Made by a program: the position numbers and the translations under genes. The notes under the pieces were generated by a model. It was not told the origin of the DNA and made no database searches. It worked only from the letters and a program-made list of their open reading frames with translations. 64,000 bases of DNA from Pseudomonas sp. GR 6-02 (GTDB taxonomy: Bacteria > Pseudomonadota > Gammaproteobacteria > Pseudomonadales > Pseudomonadaceae). The DNA lies in NCBI RefSeq assembly GCF_001655615.1, contig NZ_CP011567.1, positions 248,001-312,000 of the forward strand. Direction: 5' to 3'. Shown here in pieces: positions 29,477 to 37,059 of this stretch (the first letter of the stretch is position 1; every line of letters starts with the position of its first letter).

Positions 29477-31096
29477 TTATTTTTGCGGTCGATATGTTTT
29501 TTTAGCGGCAAGAATATCGTCAACTTCAATTCTTGCAAGTTTGACTTCAAAGTCTAAAGCTCTCAAGGTCTTGAAGGCGTTTTTAAGCGTTACTTTTGAG
29601 AAGAAAGGTAGCTTTAAAGGTATTTCCCGATTTACAGCTATAGCGTAAACAATACAAAATTTTTTTGACTCTGGACGACTATCAATGTCCATAATTTTCA
29701 TTGGGTCAGGAAGCTTTGTATTTAATTTTTTTCGGAAATCCTTGTCGCTGACAAAGGCTTCTGCAGCAACACAGCCTTGTGAAAATAAATGACTCAGAGT
29801 GCTTGAACTTCTGTAGTATTTTACGTGTATCAGATCGGTGAAGTTTCGTACGATGTCGCAAAATTCTATTTTATCTTGACGACCTCCATGCTGTATGACT
29901 TTTTTGTCGAAAAGAGTGAAGCTATCATCATTTGCGACGACATACTTGTTATATTCATCTTCCTTGTCGTGATTGTAAACGGGAAGGGGGAAATCATAAG
30001 CAGGAAGGCCTTTGAGGTAAGTGTCTATGCGTTGTATGAAATCCTGATTAATTTTGTACCAGATTCCATTTCTTAAAATATACTGCTCATTTCCATAAAC
30101 AAGTTCTGCATATAGGCAGCGATATGCAGACCATGATTTAATTGAGCGATGATCTTCGTTGTTGACATGTATGATCTGTTTTTTTAACGACTCAGTGCAA
30201 AATTTTTCGTTGTTATGAACTTCTATGTAGTTAGACAGCTCTTTGATTTCTAAGGTAGGATAGATGGGAGTTTTATAGCGTTGATCAAATGAGTAGCCCG
30301 CTTGGATCTCCCAGTCTACTATTTCAGGTTCCCCTAACCAACAATGACCAAGCTCCTTATCGTTCAGTAACTTTTCATCTAGCTCCATATCCAAAAGCAA
30401 AATCGTATCGGTGTCTTTTATCTTGTTTATATTGTCCACCCATTCAAAGTTGTCTGGGAGTTTCATGTTGTAACGAACTAAACTTTCTAGAAGAATCTCT
30501 GATAAGGTGTCTAGTGTTACTTCTGGGCAAATTACAAGAGCGTCTCTGCCTGTAACGTGGCTTCCAAAGGCGTTAACTGAAGATGCTCCTGTTATTGCAT
30601 ATAACATATCTGTTTCGGAGTCTATTTCAAGCTCAAATATTCCAACGTTTCTTGGGCTTTGATTTCTAGAATTTAGCGGGTTGTCCTCGTAGTTTGACTT
30701 ATCAAGGCTTCTTAATTTGTCAGGGTCTACTGAATTTAAAGTTATTCTTAGGCCGAAATCACGCTCAATACTGTCTGTAACTATTAAATGATAGCCGGAG
30801 CCGAATGTGAGGATGAATATTTTCTCATGATCTCTAACTACTAATAGTGCTCCGACAGTATTCCCCTGTCCAAATATTTCTGGTGAGAATTCTTGATCCT
30901 TGCATAAAAACTCAGCCCATTTTGGAGGGTGAGGATCAATATCTTTTTTTATGTATAAGGTGGCTGATCCGGATGGGAGTGTTACGGATTTTGGCTGAGT
31001 TGCACTCTCTATTTTTACAAAGTCCATATCGGACGCTTTTTCATTTTTTACCAAGTAAATCGATAGTTTTTCTTTGTTCCTTTTTGTTCTTGGCAC
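29477..31096 (-). CDS. TIGR04141/DUF6119-like sporadically distributed protein
   Basis: The 539-residue protein is unlike its neighbours: the gene is visibly AT-rich (many AAA, AAT, GAT and TTT codons) in a GC-rich chromosome, which points to horizontal transfer. It opens with SIYLVKNEKASDMDFVKIE, resembling the start of the TIGR04141 family of sporadically distributed proteins, and that call is from recall of the family pattern. A central GYSFDQRYKTPIYPTLEI stretch and a C-terminal LRALDFEVKLARIEVDDILA helix are notable. No transmembrane segment or signal peptide is present. Families of this distribution often occur in defence islands, but no function is established. It lies alone between the pckA terminator and antitoxin remnants. 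Confidence 0.6.
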   Translation of the reverse strand: MPRTKRNKEKLSIYLVKNEKASDMDFVKIESATQPKSVTLPSGSATLYIKKDIDPHPPKWAEFLCKDQEFSPEIFGQGNTVGALLVVRDHEKIFILTFGSGYHLIVTDSIERDFGLRITLNSVDPDKLRSLDKSNYEDNPLNSRNQSPRNVGIFELEIDSETDMLYAITGASSVNAFGSHVTGRDALVICPEVTLDTLSEILLESLVRYNMKLPDNFEWVDNINKIKDTDTILLLDMELDEKLLNDKELGHCWLGEPEIVDWEIQAGYSFDQRYKTPIYPTLEIKELSNYIEVHNNEKFCTESLKKQIIHVNNEDHRSIKSWSAYRCLYAELVYGNEQYILRNGIWYKINQDFIQRIDTYLKGLPAYDFPLPVYNHDKEDEYNKYVVANDDSFTLFDKKVIQHGGRQDKIEFCDIVRNFTDLIHVKYYRSSSTLSHLFSQGCVAAEAFVSDKDFRKKLNTKLPDPMKIMDIDSRPESKKFCIVYAIAVNREIPLKLPFFSKVTLKNAFKTLRALDFEVKLARIEVDDILAAKKTYRPQK

Positions 31097-31371
31097 TATC
31101 CGAACTCCATATCTTGTCGGCTAACTGATGGCCTCAAATGCCAAAGTGCTCTTATGGCTGTTCACATAAAAATATGTTGCCTTGGTGTGTGAACTACTCA
31201 CAGCTGAGACTAGATGGAATGCTGTCAATTCGCCAGTTTTGCGTGGTCCGGAATGAACTGCTGCACAGGGACTGAAGAGTCTCCAGCGTTGGGCGTTGCG
31301 GTCGGTGAAGGATTAACGGAATGGTCCTTTTCGCGTCAGCACTATGCAAACGAAACGACCCGCCTCATTCG

Positions 31372-31859
31372 CTATTTGTTGAGCTCGGGTTTTCTTTTCC
31401 TGACCACCAACGCGGACAACGAATGGGTATTGATGGGGACGGTATGAATTGCGCTTAAGCAGGGATTTGGCTGACCAGTGCCGGGTGCTGGTTGCGAGTC
31501 ATTTGGATTGTTTGGATTTGTGGAAATCACGCTATATCCATGCCTGGTTTTTTTGGCCCTTGGGGGCGTGACGCGGGTCAATTGTGCATCCTGCAGATGA
31601 CGTCCCATATCATCGGTAGCACCAACCTTATTCAGGTCTTGCTCCAGACCTAATACATGCATCACTGAAAGATAAGCGTCCATCGTCACCCCCGCACCGC
31701 CAGACTCCAGAGAGCGCAGTGTCATGACTGACATACCGGCTCGCTCAGCCACTTGTTTAGCCGTCAACCTTCGACGCAACGAGCCAGTTTTAGGCGTTCG
31801 CCGAGGTCGGTAAGCAGTCGGGCGATACGCGGGAGAAGTGCCGCTGTTTTTCTAGCCAT
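31372..31859 (-). pseudogene. Frameshifted HipB-like (XRE) antitoxin
   Basis: An ATG at 31859 with AAGGA upstream opens MARKTAALLPRIARLLTDLG and continues ERLKLAR, then runs into a stop at 31764. One frame over, the protein resumes at about 31779 with LRRRLTAKQVAERAGMSVMT, an XRE helix-turn-helix. It goes on through ESGGAGVTMDAYLSVMHVLGL to a stop at 31372. Loss of one base near 31780 explains both halves. The joined sequence resembles the HTH partner of HipA kinases. No hipA follows, so the module looks dead or orphaned. Confidence 0.65.
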
Positions 31860-31941
31860 ACAGCTAATATTCCTTCACTTCTGAGGCGATAACGCCAGAG
31901 TAATTGCAGTTATACGGACCGTTTCCGCCACGGGACCTGCT

Positions 31942-32295
31942 CTATTGGCTCTCCAATTCCTGCGTATCCCACCGTTGCGCCTTGATCGCTCCGTAGAGCA
32001 TGCCAATGGTCAGCGGCACTTTATCGCCACGACCCTTCGCCCTGCGCTTGAGAAACACATCAAATCCTTCCGGTTGAAAATACCGATACGCGTCATAGTC
32101 GACGAAATCGATGGCGAACTGTTCCTCCAGCGCTTCCATCAGCTGCCGCGCATCGGCGCCATCGCAACCCAGGTCGAAGTTGATCGAGGTGTTGAGGCTG
32201 ATGGCTTTGCGTTCGGGCAGGCCGAGTTCTTCGTGCAGCAACTGCATGAGCAGGTGCATGGCGTGGTCGTCGGGGAAGTTGGGGGCGAGGTTCAT
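31942..32295 (-). CDS. DUF1493-family protein
   Basis: This 117-residue acidic protein resembles DUF1493, a small family with an acyl-carrier-like helical look. Around residue 42 lies NFDLGCDGADARQLMEALEE, followed by FVDYDAYRYFQPEGFD. No catalytic motif is evident. Its ATG overlaps the stop of the preceding truncated antitoxin by four bases (ATGA). It could once have been, or may still be, translationally coupled to that gene. Confidence 0.65.
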   Translation of the reverse strand: MNLAPNFPDDHAMHLLMQLLHEELGLPERKAISLNTSINFDLGCDGADARQLMEALEEQFAIDFVDYDAYRYFQPEGFDVFLKRRAKGRGDKVPLTIGMLYGAIKAQRWDTQELESQ

Positions 32296-32525
32296 GGTGC
32301 GTCTTCCGTTGGGTGAATATCGATGAGGCTGATTAAGCCTGACTTTGCGGCGAGCCGGTCGTCAATAAACGCTGCGAACTTGGCCTGAGTCAGATCGGTA
32401 GCAAAACGAATTTCTTGGACTTGCAACGCATCAACATGAAGTTCGCGGGAAGACTCACGCCCACCGCGGATGATTTCGTTCATCTGTTGCACGCTTTCCA
32501 TCAGCTCATCAAAAAACATGCTCAT
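32292..32525 (-). CDS. Truncated NadS/HigA-like antitoxin
   Basis: The 77-residue protein starts MSMFFDELMESVQQMNEIIRGG, after GGAG six bases upstream. It then has VDALQVQEIRFATDLTQAKFAAFID, the first part of a NadS-type helix-turn-helix antitoxin. In the family this continues into the recognition helix and GRR-EP-GPA region. Here the sequence changes to DDRLAAKSGLISLIDIHPTE and stops, so the DNA-binding domain is cut short. No toxin gene is adjacent. It is probably a deletion remnant, still in frame. Confidence 0.55.
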   Translation of the reverse strand: MSMFFDELMESVQQMNEIIRGGRESSRELHVDALQVQEIRFATDLTQAKFAAFIDDRLAAKSGLISLIDIHPTEDAP

Positions 32526-32560
32526 GGTTATCTCCATGTGTTCGATGGCGGCTTTCGACG

Positions 32561-32627
32561 CTCTGTGTCCCAAGGGCCGAACGCGGAGCGTCCGTAGAGG
32601 CATTCCCACGCGGAGCGTGGGAACGAT
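32561..32627. repeat. REP copy, CATTCCCACGCGGAGCGTGGGAA family
   Basis: This carries GGCCGAACGCGGAGCGTCCG followed by a palindrome CATTCCCACG/CGTGGGAACG, the same family as the cluster at 13251-13360. It overlaps the region just before the truncated antitoxin start. Confidence 0.75.
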
Positions 32628-32639
32628 CTTCACTCGGCG

Positions 32640-32933
32640 TCAGGCAGGTGCTTTCCAACCCATCATGCGTTGCTGGGCGACTTTCAGCAGGTCGCAGCCG
32701 TCTTGGGTCAGCAAGAAGAGCGCGTGGGTGATGTGGGGGATGTCTTCGACGTCGCCTTGCTTGAAGCAATGGCAGTGCAGGGTTTTGAGTAGGTCGCTGG
32801 AGGCTCGGATGCGCTGGAGGGCGGCTTCGAGGATGTCTTGGGGGTTGGCCTCTGTGTCGATGATCAGGGGCGGGGTGTTGGTGAGGTTGGATTGGAGTGG
32901 GCGGTAGCGATCGGGTGTGAACGGATTATTCAT
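32640..32933 (-). CDS. DUF6124-like hypothetical protein, copy 1
   Basis: The 97-residue protein begins MNNPFTPDRYRPLQ, and the core is DTEANPQDILEAALQRIRAS followed by a HCFKQGDVEDIPHITHALFLLTQDG-type helical pair. It is a paralogue of the equal-length protein at 33480-33773 (shared DRYRPL, IDTEA, ALQRIRA, CFKQ and LLTQDG). The pattern resembles DUF6124 proteins, common and variable in Pseudomonas. The longer open frame to 33194 has non-coding character, so the ATG at 32933 is used. Confidence 0.6.
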   Translation of the reverse strand: MNNPFTPDRYRPLQSNLTNTPPLIIDTEANPQDILEAALQRIRASSDLLKTLHCHCFKQGDVEDIPHITHALFLLTQDGCDLLKVAQQRMMGWKAPA

Positions 32934-33033
32934 AATGTGTAATCTCGAATGCATCAGAAAGAACCGCTGCCATCGTGACCAAGCGATGGGAGGCGGACTG
33001 TATTCGGGTTGGTCAACCGGTGAGATCACACGC

Positions 33034-33105
33034 TTACCCGGCACGCCCGAAGACGTCCCAAACACAGCCGCCATAAAGCGTGCTGACACAAAGCGCCAGC
33101 AGCAT
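33034..33105 (-). pseudogene. Possible lipoprotein remnant between the DUF6124-like genes
   Basis: A 23-codon frame, MLLALCVSTLYGGC followed by VWDVFGRAG, looks like a lipoprotein signal peptide with a lipobox cysteine that stops early. The downstream sequence in another frame (PVDQPEYSPPPIAWSRW) is of coding character. A decayed YceK-like lipoprotein is possible. The rest of the 546-base gap holds only the RelB-like gene and a REP. Confidence 0.2.
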
Positions 33106-33269
33106 ACAACGGGTGCGTACGTAGATCTAATCCGGGTGACCAAGCCCGAGCCGCTGATTTGGCAGCGACAGTCACGACTATAGGTTTGAGCCACCGGGCA
33201 GCGATAGGCGACAAGGTGTCTTCGGTTGTAGGACCGGGACGAAGCGTTGATAGGGCGTTGCCTACGGAC

Positions 33270-33413
33270 TTATCTCTTTTGCAGTTTGTCTCGTTTGATT
33301 GCCATCAGGCGTTTGGCTTCTCCATCTGGAATGCTGGGGCGAGGGTCGTTGAGGCTGGCTTGTACTTGTGCTCTGAACCATGCGTCGCAGGCCGCTTTGT
33401 CTGTGTTTTTCAT
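33270..33413 (-). CDS. Small RelB/stability-determinant-like antitoxin, orphan
   Basis: A 47-residue frame begins MKNTDKAACDAWFRAQVQAS and continues LNDPRPSIPDGEAKRLMAIK, ending in KRDKLQKR. The AxDAWFRxxVQxxLxDPRP pattern is that of small chromosomal antitoxins paired with RelE/ParE toxins. No toxin frame follows it. The C-terminal toxin-binding part is shorter than usual. I infer an orphan or degraded antitoxin. Confidence 0.5.
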   Translation of the reverse strand: MKNTDKAACDAWFRAQVQASLNDPRPSIPDGEAKRLMAIKRDKLQKR

Positions 33414-33432
33414 CAGACACACCGCGTTATCG

Positions 33433-33461
33433 TTCTTCGCGGGCAAGCCTCGCTCCTACAG
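33433..33461. repeat. Single REP, TTCGCGGGCAAGCCTCGCTC family
   Basis: A solitary copy of the REP unit that forms the pair at 6825-6916. It sits between the small antitoxin-like gene and the second DUF6124-like gene. Confidence 0.8.
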
Positions 33462-33479
33462 GGGATCGTGGTCAGGGTC

Positions 33480-33773
33480 TCAAACCGCTGTGGTTTTCGG
33501 CAGGCGTTGCCGGGCGATTTCGAGTAGTTCGTTGCCATCCTGGGTCAGCAGGTACAACGCGTTGACGATATTGGGTATGTCTTTCGCGTCGGCCTGTTTG
33601 AAGCACAGGCAATAGAGTGTTTCGAGCAGGTCGCCAGCGGCGCGGATGCGTTGTCGGGCGGCATCGAGGATTTCGTGGGGATCGGCCTCGGTGTCGATGA
33701 CCAACACGGGGGTATTGCTGTAGCTGGTTTTGAGCGGGCGATAGCGGTCTGTTAACGAGTGGCGCGTGTTCAT
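33480..33773 (-). CDS. DUF6124-like hypothetical protein, copy 2
   Basis: This 97-residue protein begins MNTRHSLTDRYRPLKTSYSN and carries VIDTEADPHEILDAARQRIR, then CFKQADAKDIPNIVNALYLL. It has the same length as copy 1 and is about half identical by eye, so the two arose by duplication. The intervening 546 bases hold an antitoxin-like gene and a REP unit. Function unknown; no membrane or export signal. Confidence 0.65.
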   Translation of the reverse strand: MNTRHSLTDRYRPLKTSYSNTPVLVIDTEADPHEILDAARQRIRAAGDLLETLYCLCFKQADAKDIPNIVNALYLLTQDGNELLEIARQRLPKTTAV

Positions 33774-34083
33774 CGAAGTCAGTCCTGTGGGAAGTCGGGC
33801 AGTCTCGCCGGCGGGCCGACACAGTGTTTTCAGCCGCGTCGAAAACTATAGAGGGCCACAGCGAGGCGTCGCAAGGTGGTGCAAGTGGACAGGTTTTGTA
33901 GGGGATTTACCGGTGTTATCGCCTTTTGCCTACGCATCCCTCGACTATTTTTTAAGCTTTTCCCTTGGTGGTCGATATTCCTACGGGATTGTCAGGCTTA
34001 ACGCATCCAGCCTCTGGAGGGTGCGCGCCAGAATGTGTAGGACGTTTCGAAGCGTCTGAGTCGACTCTTAAAGGGAATTAGGT
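33774..34083. other. Intergenic gap with no supported gene
   Basis: This 310-base divergent gap between the DUF6124-like gene and the exported protein has no coding-like frame. It includes an AT-richer core around 33940-33970. AAAGGGAATTAGGT just before 34084 serves as the ribosome site of the next gene. Confidence 0.5.
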
Positions 34084-34587
34084 ATGCAATGGCTGCGTAT
34101 GGCCTCGATTTTGTTGTTATGGGCCGGTGTTTGTCGGATAGCGGGTGCTGCTGACGTCGGTCATTCGCTCGTGCTCGCCAACATGGAGCGAACCGGTTGG
34201 CCGGATGCGCTGACCACCCAAGCGGACATCGATACCGCATCTCGCGCCGAGGTGTTAATGGTGGGCAAGGCATTGCTGGCCAGCGAAGCGCTGGATGAGC
34301 AGGGGCTGAAACAGCGACTGGGCGTGCGGGCTGTGAAGCTCAAGTCGGTCAGGCAAGTGCGTGACGGGTTGTGGGATCGGTTGCTGATAACCTATCGCAG
34401 TGCCAGTCAGAACTGCGAGGACCAACTCTTCTGTCCTCGTGTGCGCAGGGTCGCCGATTTGCGTCAGCTGGCGGCGGCGTTTACGGGGGAAATAAGCCCG
34501 GCTTATGCGACGTGGGCGAGCAAGAGCCGGGTATTTCATGAACAGGCGCTGGATGAGCAGTTGCGGGTGGCGGTATTGGTGCCGTAG
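34084..34587 (+). CDS. Exported hypothetical protein
   Basis: The 167-residue protein starts with a signal peptide (hydrophobic MASILLLWAGVCRIAGAA, cleavage near residue 23). The mature part is mostly helical with two cysteines (QNCEDQLFCPRVRR, near residues 118-125) spaced to form a disulfide in the periplasm. I recognise no family. It is monocistronic in the accessory stretch before recQ. Confidence 0.6.
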   Translation: MQWLRMASILLLWAGVCRIAGAADVGHSLVLANMERTGWPDALTTQADIDTASRAEVLMVGKALLASEALDEQGLKQRLGVRAVKLKSVRQVRDGLWDRLLITYRSASQNCEDQLFCPRVRRVADLRQLAAAFTGEISPAYATWASKSRVFHEQALDEQLRVAVLVP

Positions 34588-34612
34588 CTACCCGAGGTCA
34601 GTCGATCGACGA

Positions 34613-34741
34613 CTAAGTCTGTGAGGCACTGTCCAGCGTTGTGGGCGCAGCGTAGAGGGGGTCGTCAGGGAGCTTCATGCACCCGTTCAGCAGCAGGGAT
34701 GCAAAGAAAAGGGCGACTGGAAAAAACAGAGTGTCAGGCAT
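34613..34741 (-). CDS. Putative small lipoprotein
   Basis: A 42-codon frame has AAGGA seven bases before its ATG. It begins MPDTLFFPVALFFASLLLNG with cysteine at residue 21, giving a signal peptide and a lipobox-like LLNGC. The mature part would be only 22 residues, MKLPDDPLYAAPTTLDSASQ and one more. Small lipoproteins of this kind are common but poorly annotated in Pseudomonas. The position -2 Asn is atypical, so processing is uncertain. Confidence 0.45.
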   Translation of the reverse strand: MPDTLFFPVALFFASLLLNGCMKLPDDPLYAAPTTLDSASQT

Positions 34742-35007
34742 GATTGTTCCTTTGTGAGGATCCGCGTGCAGGCGTCCTGCCTTGATGAAAACTTCGCGGA
34801 TAATGGTTTTTCTCGGGGCGCACCTTACCGGCTGACAGGGGGCTGATGTCAGGGGGCAAAGTGCCTCGTTTGTTTCAATCTGTGGCGAAGGAATCGATGG
34901 GTTGACGCTGTATCATCCCGTATCGTTTTTGCCCCCGACCTTTTCTCGACTCGCGGCGTTCGCCGGCTAGGCTTTGGGCTTCGCAGCGGTCAACGGAGTG
35001 ACAGCTT

Positions 35008-36936
35008 ATGCACAACACCCTGGAACAGGTTTTCGGTTATCCACAGTTTCGGCCCGGCCAGGAGGCAGCGGTCAGCGCGGTACTGGCCGGACGTTCGGCG
35101 GCGGCGATTTTCCCTACCGGCTCGGGCAAATCCCTGTGCTATCAGTTACCGGCCATCCTGCTGCCGCACCTGACGCTGGTGGTCTCGCCTCTGCTGGCGT
35201 TGATGCAGGATCAGTTGGCGTTCTTGCAGCGCCACGGCATTGCGGCAGGCAGTATCGATTCGGCCCAGAGTCGCGATGACGCCAGCGATGTGATGGCCCG
35301 GGCAAAGTCCGGCGAATTGAAGATTCTGATGATTTCCGTGGAGCGCCTGAAGAACGAGCGTTTCCGCCATTTTCTGCAGCAGGTGCCGATCTCGCTGTTG
35401 GTGGTGGACGAGGCCCACTGCATCTCCGAGTGGGGTCACAACTTCCGCCCCGACTACCTCAAGCTGCCGGACTATCAGCGCCAGTTCAACATCCCTCAGG
35501 CGCTGCTGCTGACGGCCACCGCGACACCCAAGGTGATCGCCGACATGGAGGCCCGGTTCGCCATTGCGCCTGAGGATGTGGTGACCACCGGTTTCTACCG
35601 GCCCAACCTCAATCTATTGGTGGAACCGGTGCGTGGCCAGGACAAGCGCCGCCGCCTGGTCGAGTGGATGAGCCAGCGTCCCGGCCAGCCCAGCATTGTC
35701 TACGTCACTCTGCAGAAGACCGCTGAGCACATCGCCGAACACCTGGGGCGCAACGGTATACAGGCAGAGGCCTATCACGCCGGTTTACCCCACGAGCAAC
35801 GGGAAGCGATTCAGCGCCGGTTCATGGGTGGGCAGTCCAATTGCATCGTCGCCACCATTGCCTTCGGCATGGGCATCGACAAAAGCGATATCCGCAACGT
35901 GGTGCATTTCGACCTGCCCAAATCCATCGAAAACTACAGCCAGGAAATCGGCCGCGCCGGGCGTGACGGGCAGCCGTCCGATTGCCTGGTGCTGGCCAAC
36001 CGCGACAGCCTCAATGTGCTGGAGAATTTCGTCTACGGCGACACACCGGAGCGGGACGGCATTCGTTGTGTGCTCGACGAGTTGCAAGCCGCAGCGCCCG
36101 AGGGGCAGTGGGAGTTTCTGCTGGGGCCTTTGGCCGATCAGAGCAACATCCGCCAGTTGCCGCTCAAGACCTTGCTGGTACAGCTGGAGTTGCGTGGGCT
36201 GATCGCTCCACGCTATGCCTATTACGCCGAATACCGCTTCAAGTATTTGCAGGAGCCGGAAGCGTTGCTGGCCCGTTTCGAGGGTGAGCGCAGGGACTTC
36301 GTCTCGGCGATCATCCAGACTTCCAGTCGCGCACGGACCTGGGCCACGGTGAATTTCGACGCACTGTATCAGCAGCATTCCGCCGAGCGCAGTCGAGTGG
36401 TCAAGGCACTTGATTACTTCCAGGAAAAGGGCTGGGTGGAGCTTGAAAGCAAGCAGATGACGGAGGTCTATAGCCTGCTGCAAGCCGACTTCGATTCCCA
36501 GGCCTTGAGCGCCGAATTGCACACCTACTTCACCCAGCACGAACGCACCGAGATTTCGCGGATTCACGCCATGCTGGATCTGTTCGCCGCCGACCACTGC
36601 CTGGGCTATCGCCTGGCCGAGTACTTCGGCGACGAAAACGCGCCACAGCGATGCGGGCATTGTTCGGTGTGTCACGGCCACGTAGCGCGGCTACCTGAAC
36701 CACCGGAATTGCCGGCGCTTGTGGATAAAAATTTCGAGGCGCTGTGCGGTGATTTTATCCACAGGCACCAGCAGCACACGGGGAGTGCTCCATCGGCGGA
36801 GCGCGTGACGCGGTTTTTGTGCGGGATCAGCGTGCCGTTGTTTACCAAGCTCAAGGCGCGGTCGATTCCTGGGTTTGCGGTGCTGGAAGATTATCCGTAT
36901 GCCGAGGTCCGGACGTGGGCTGAGGCGAACCTCTAA
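35008..36936 (+). CDS. recQ: RecQ-family ATP-dependent DNA helicase
   Basis: This 642-residue superfamily 2 helicase unwinds DNA 3'-5'. Motif I PTGSGKS is at 36-42, motif II DEAH at 134-137 (followed by the aromatic-rich loop HCISEWGHNFRPDY), and motif VI EIGRAGRDGQPSDC lies near residue 315. A zinc-binding cysteine cluster (CGHCSVCHG) lies at about 550. No clear HRDC domain follows, so this is the shorter RecQ-like paralogue that many pseudomonads carry. The true RecQ could be elsewhere, hence the symbol is tentative. Confidence 0.82.
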   Translation: MHNTLEQVFGYPQFRPGQEAAVSAVLAGRSAAAIFPTGSGKSLCYQLPAILLPHLTLVVSPLLALMQDQLAFLQRHGIAAGSIDSAQSRDDASDVMARAKSGELKILMISVERLKNERFRHFLQQVPISLLVVDEAHCISEWGHNFRPDYLKLPDYQRQFNIPQALLLTATATPKVIADMEARFAIAPEDVVTTGFYRPNLNLLVEPVRGQDKRRRLVEWMSQRPGQPSIVYVTLQKTAEHIAEHLGRNGIQAEAYHAGLPHEQREAIQRRFMGGQSNCIVATIAFGMGIDKSDIRNVVHFDLPKSIENYSQEIGRAGRDGQPSDCLVLANRDSLNVLENFVYGDTPERDGIRCVLDELQAAAPEGQWEFLLGPLADQSNIRQLPLKTLLVQLELRGLIAPRYAYYAEYRFKYLQEPEALLARFEGERRDFVSAIIQTSSRARTWATVNFDALYQQHSAERSRVVKALDYFQEKGWVELESKQMTEVYSLLQADFDSQALSAELHTYFTQHERTEISRIHAMLDLFAADHCLGYRLAEYFGDENAPQRCGHCSVCHGHVARLPEPPELPALVDKNFEALCGDFIHRHQQHTGSAPSAERVTRFLCGISVPLFTKLKARSIPGFAVLEDYPYAEVRTWAEANL

Positions 36937-37059
36937 CCCGCGGGATCGGGACGCATCCATCCGCTGAATGTCGCCCATCACAGGAATAAACTTCAAAAAC
37001 ACGCATCGGCTGACTATGGTGAGGACTGTCTTTGGATCGCCAATAAGAGAACAACAACC

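Noticed and set aside
31214..31447. 77-codon plus-strand frame beside the HipB-like pseudogene
   Set aside because: No ribosome site, an unlikely start and overlap with the antisense antitoxin remnant; no family recognised.
32640..33194. N-terminal extension of the first DUF6124-like protein to 184 residues
   Set aside because: The extra 87 residues are of non-coding composition and the paralogue starts at the equivalent of 32933.
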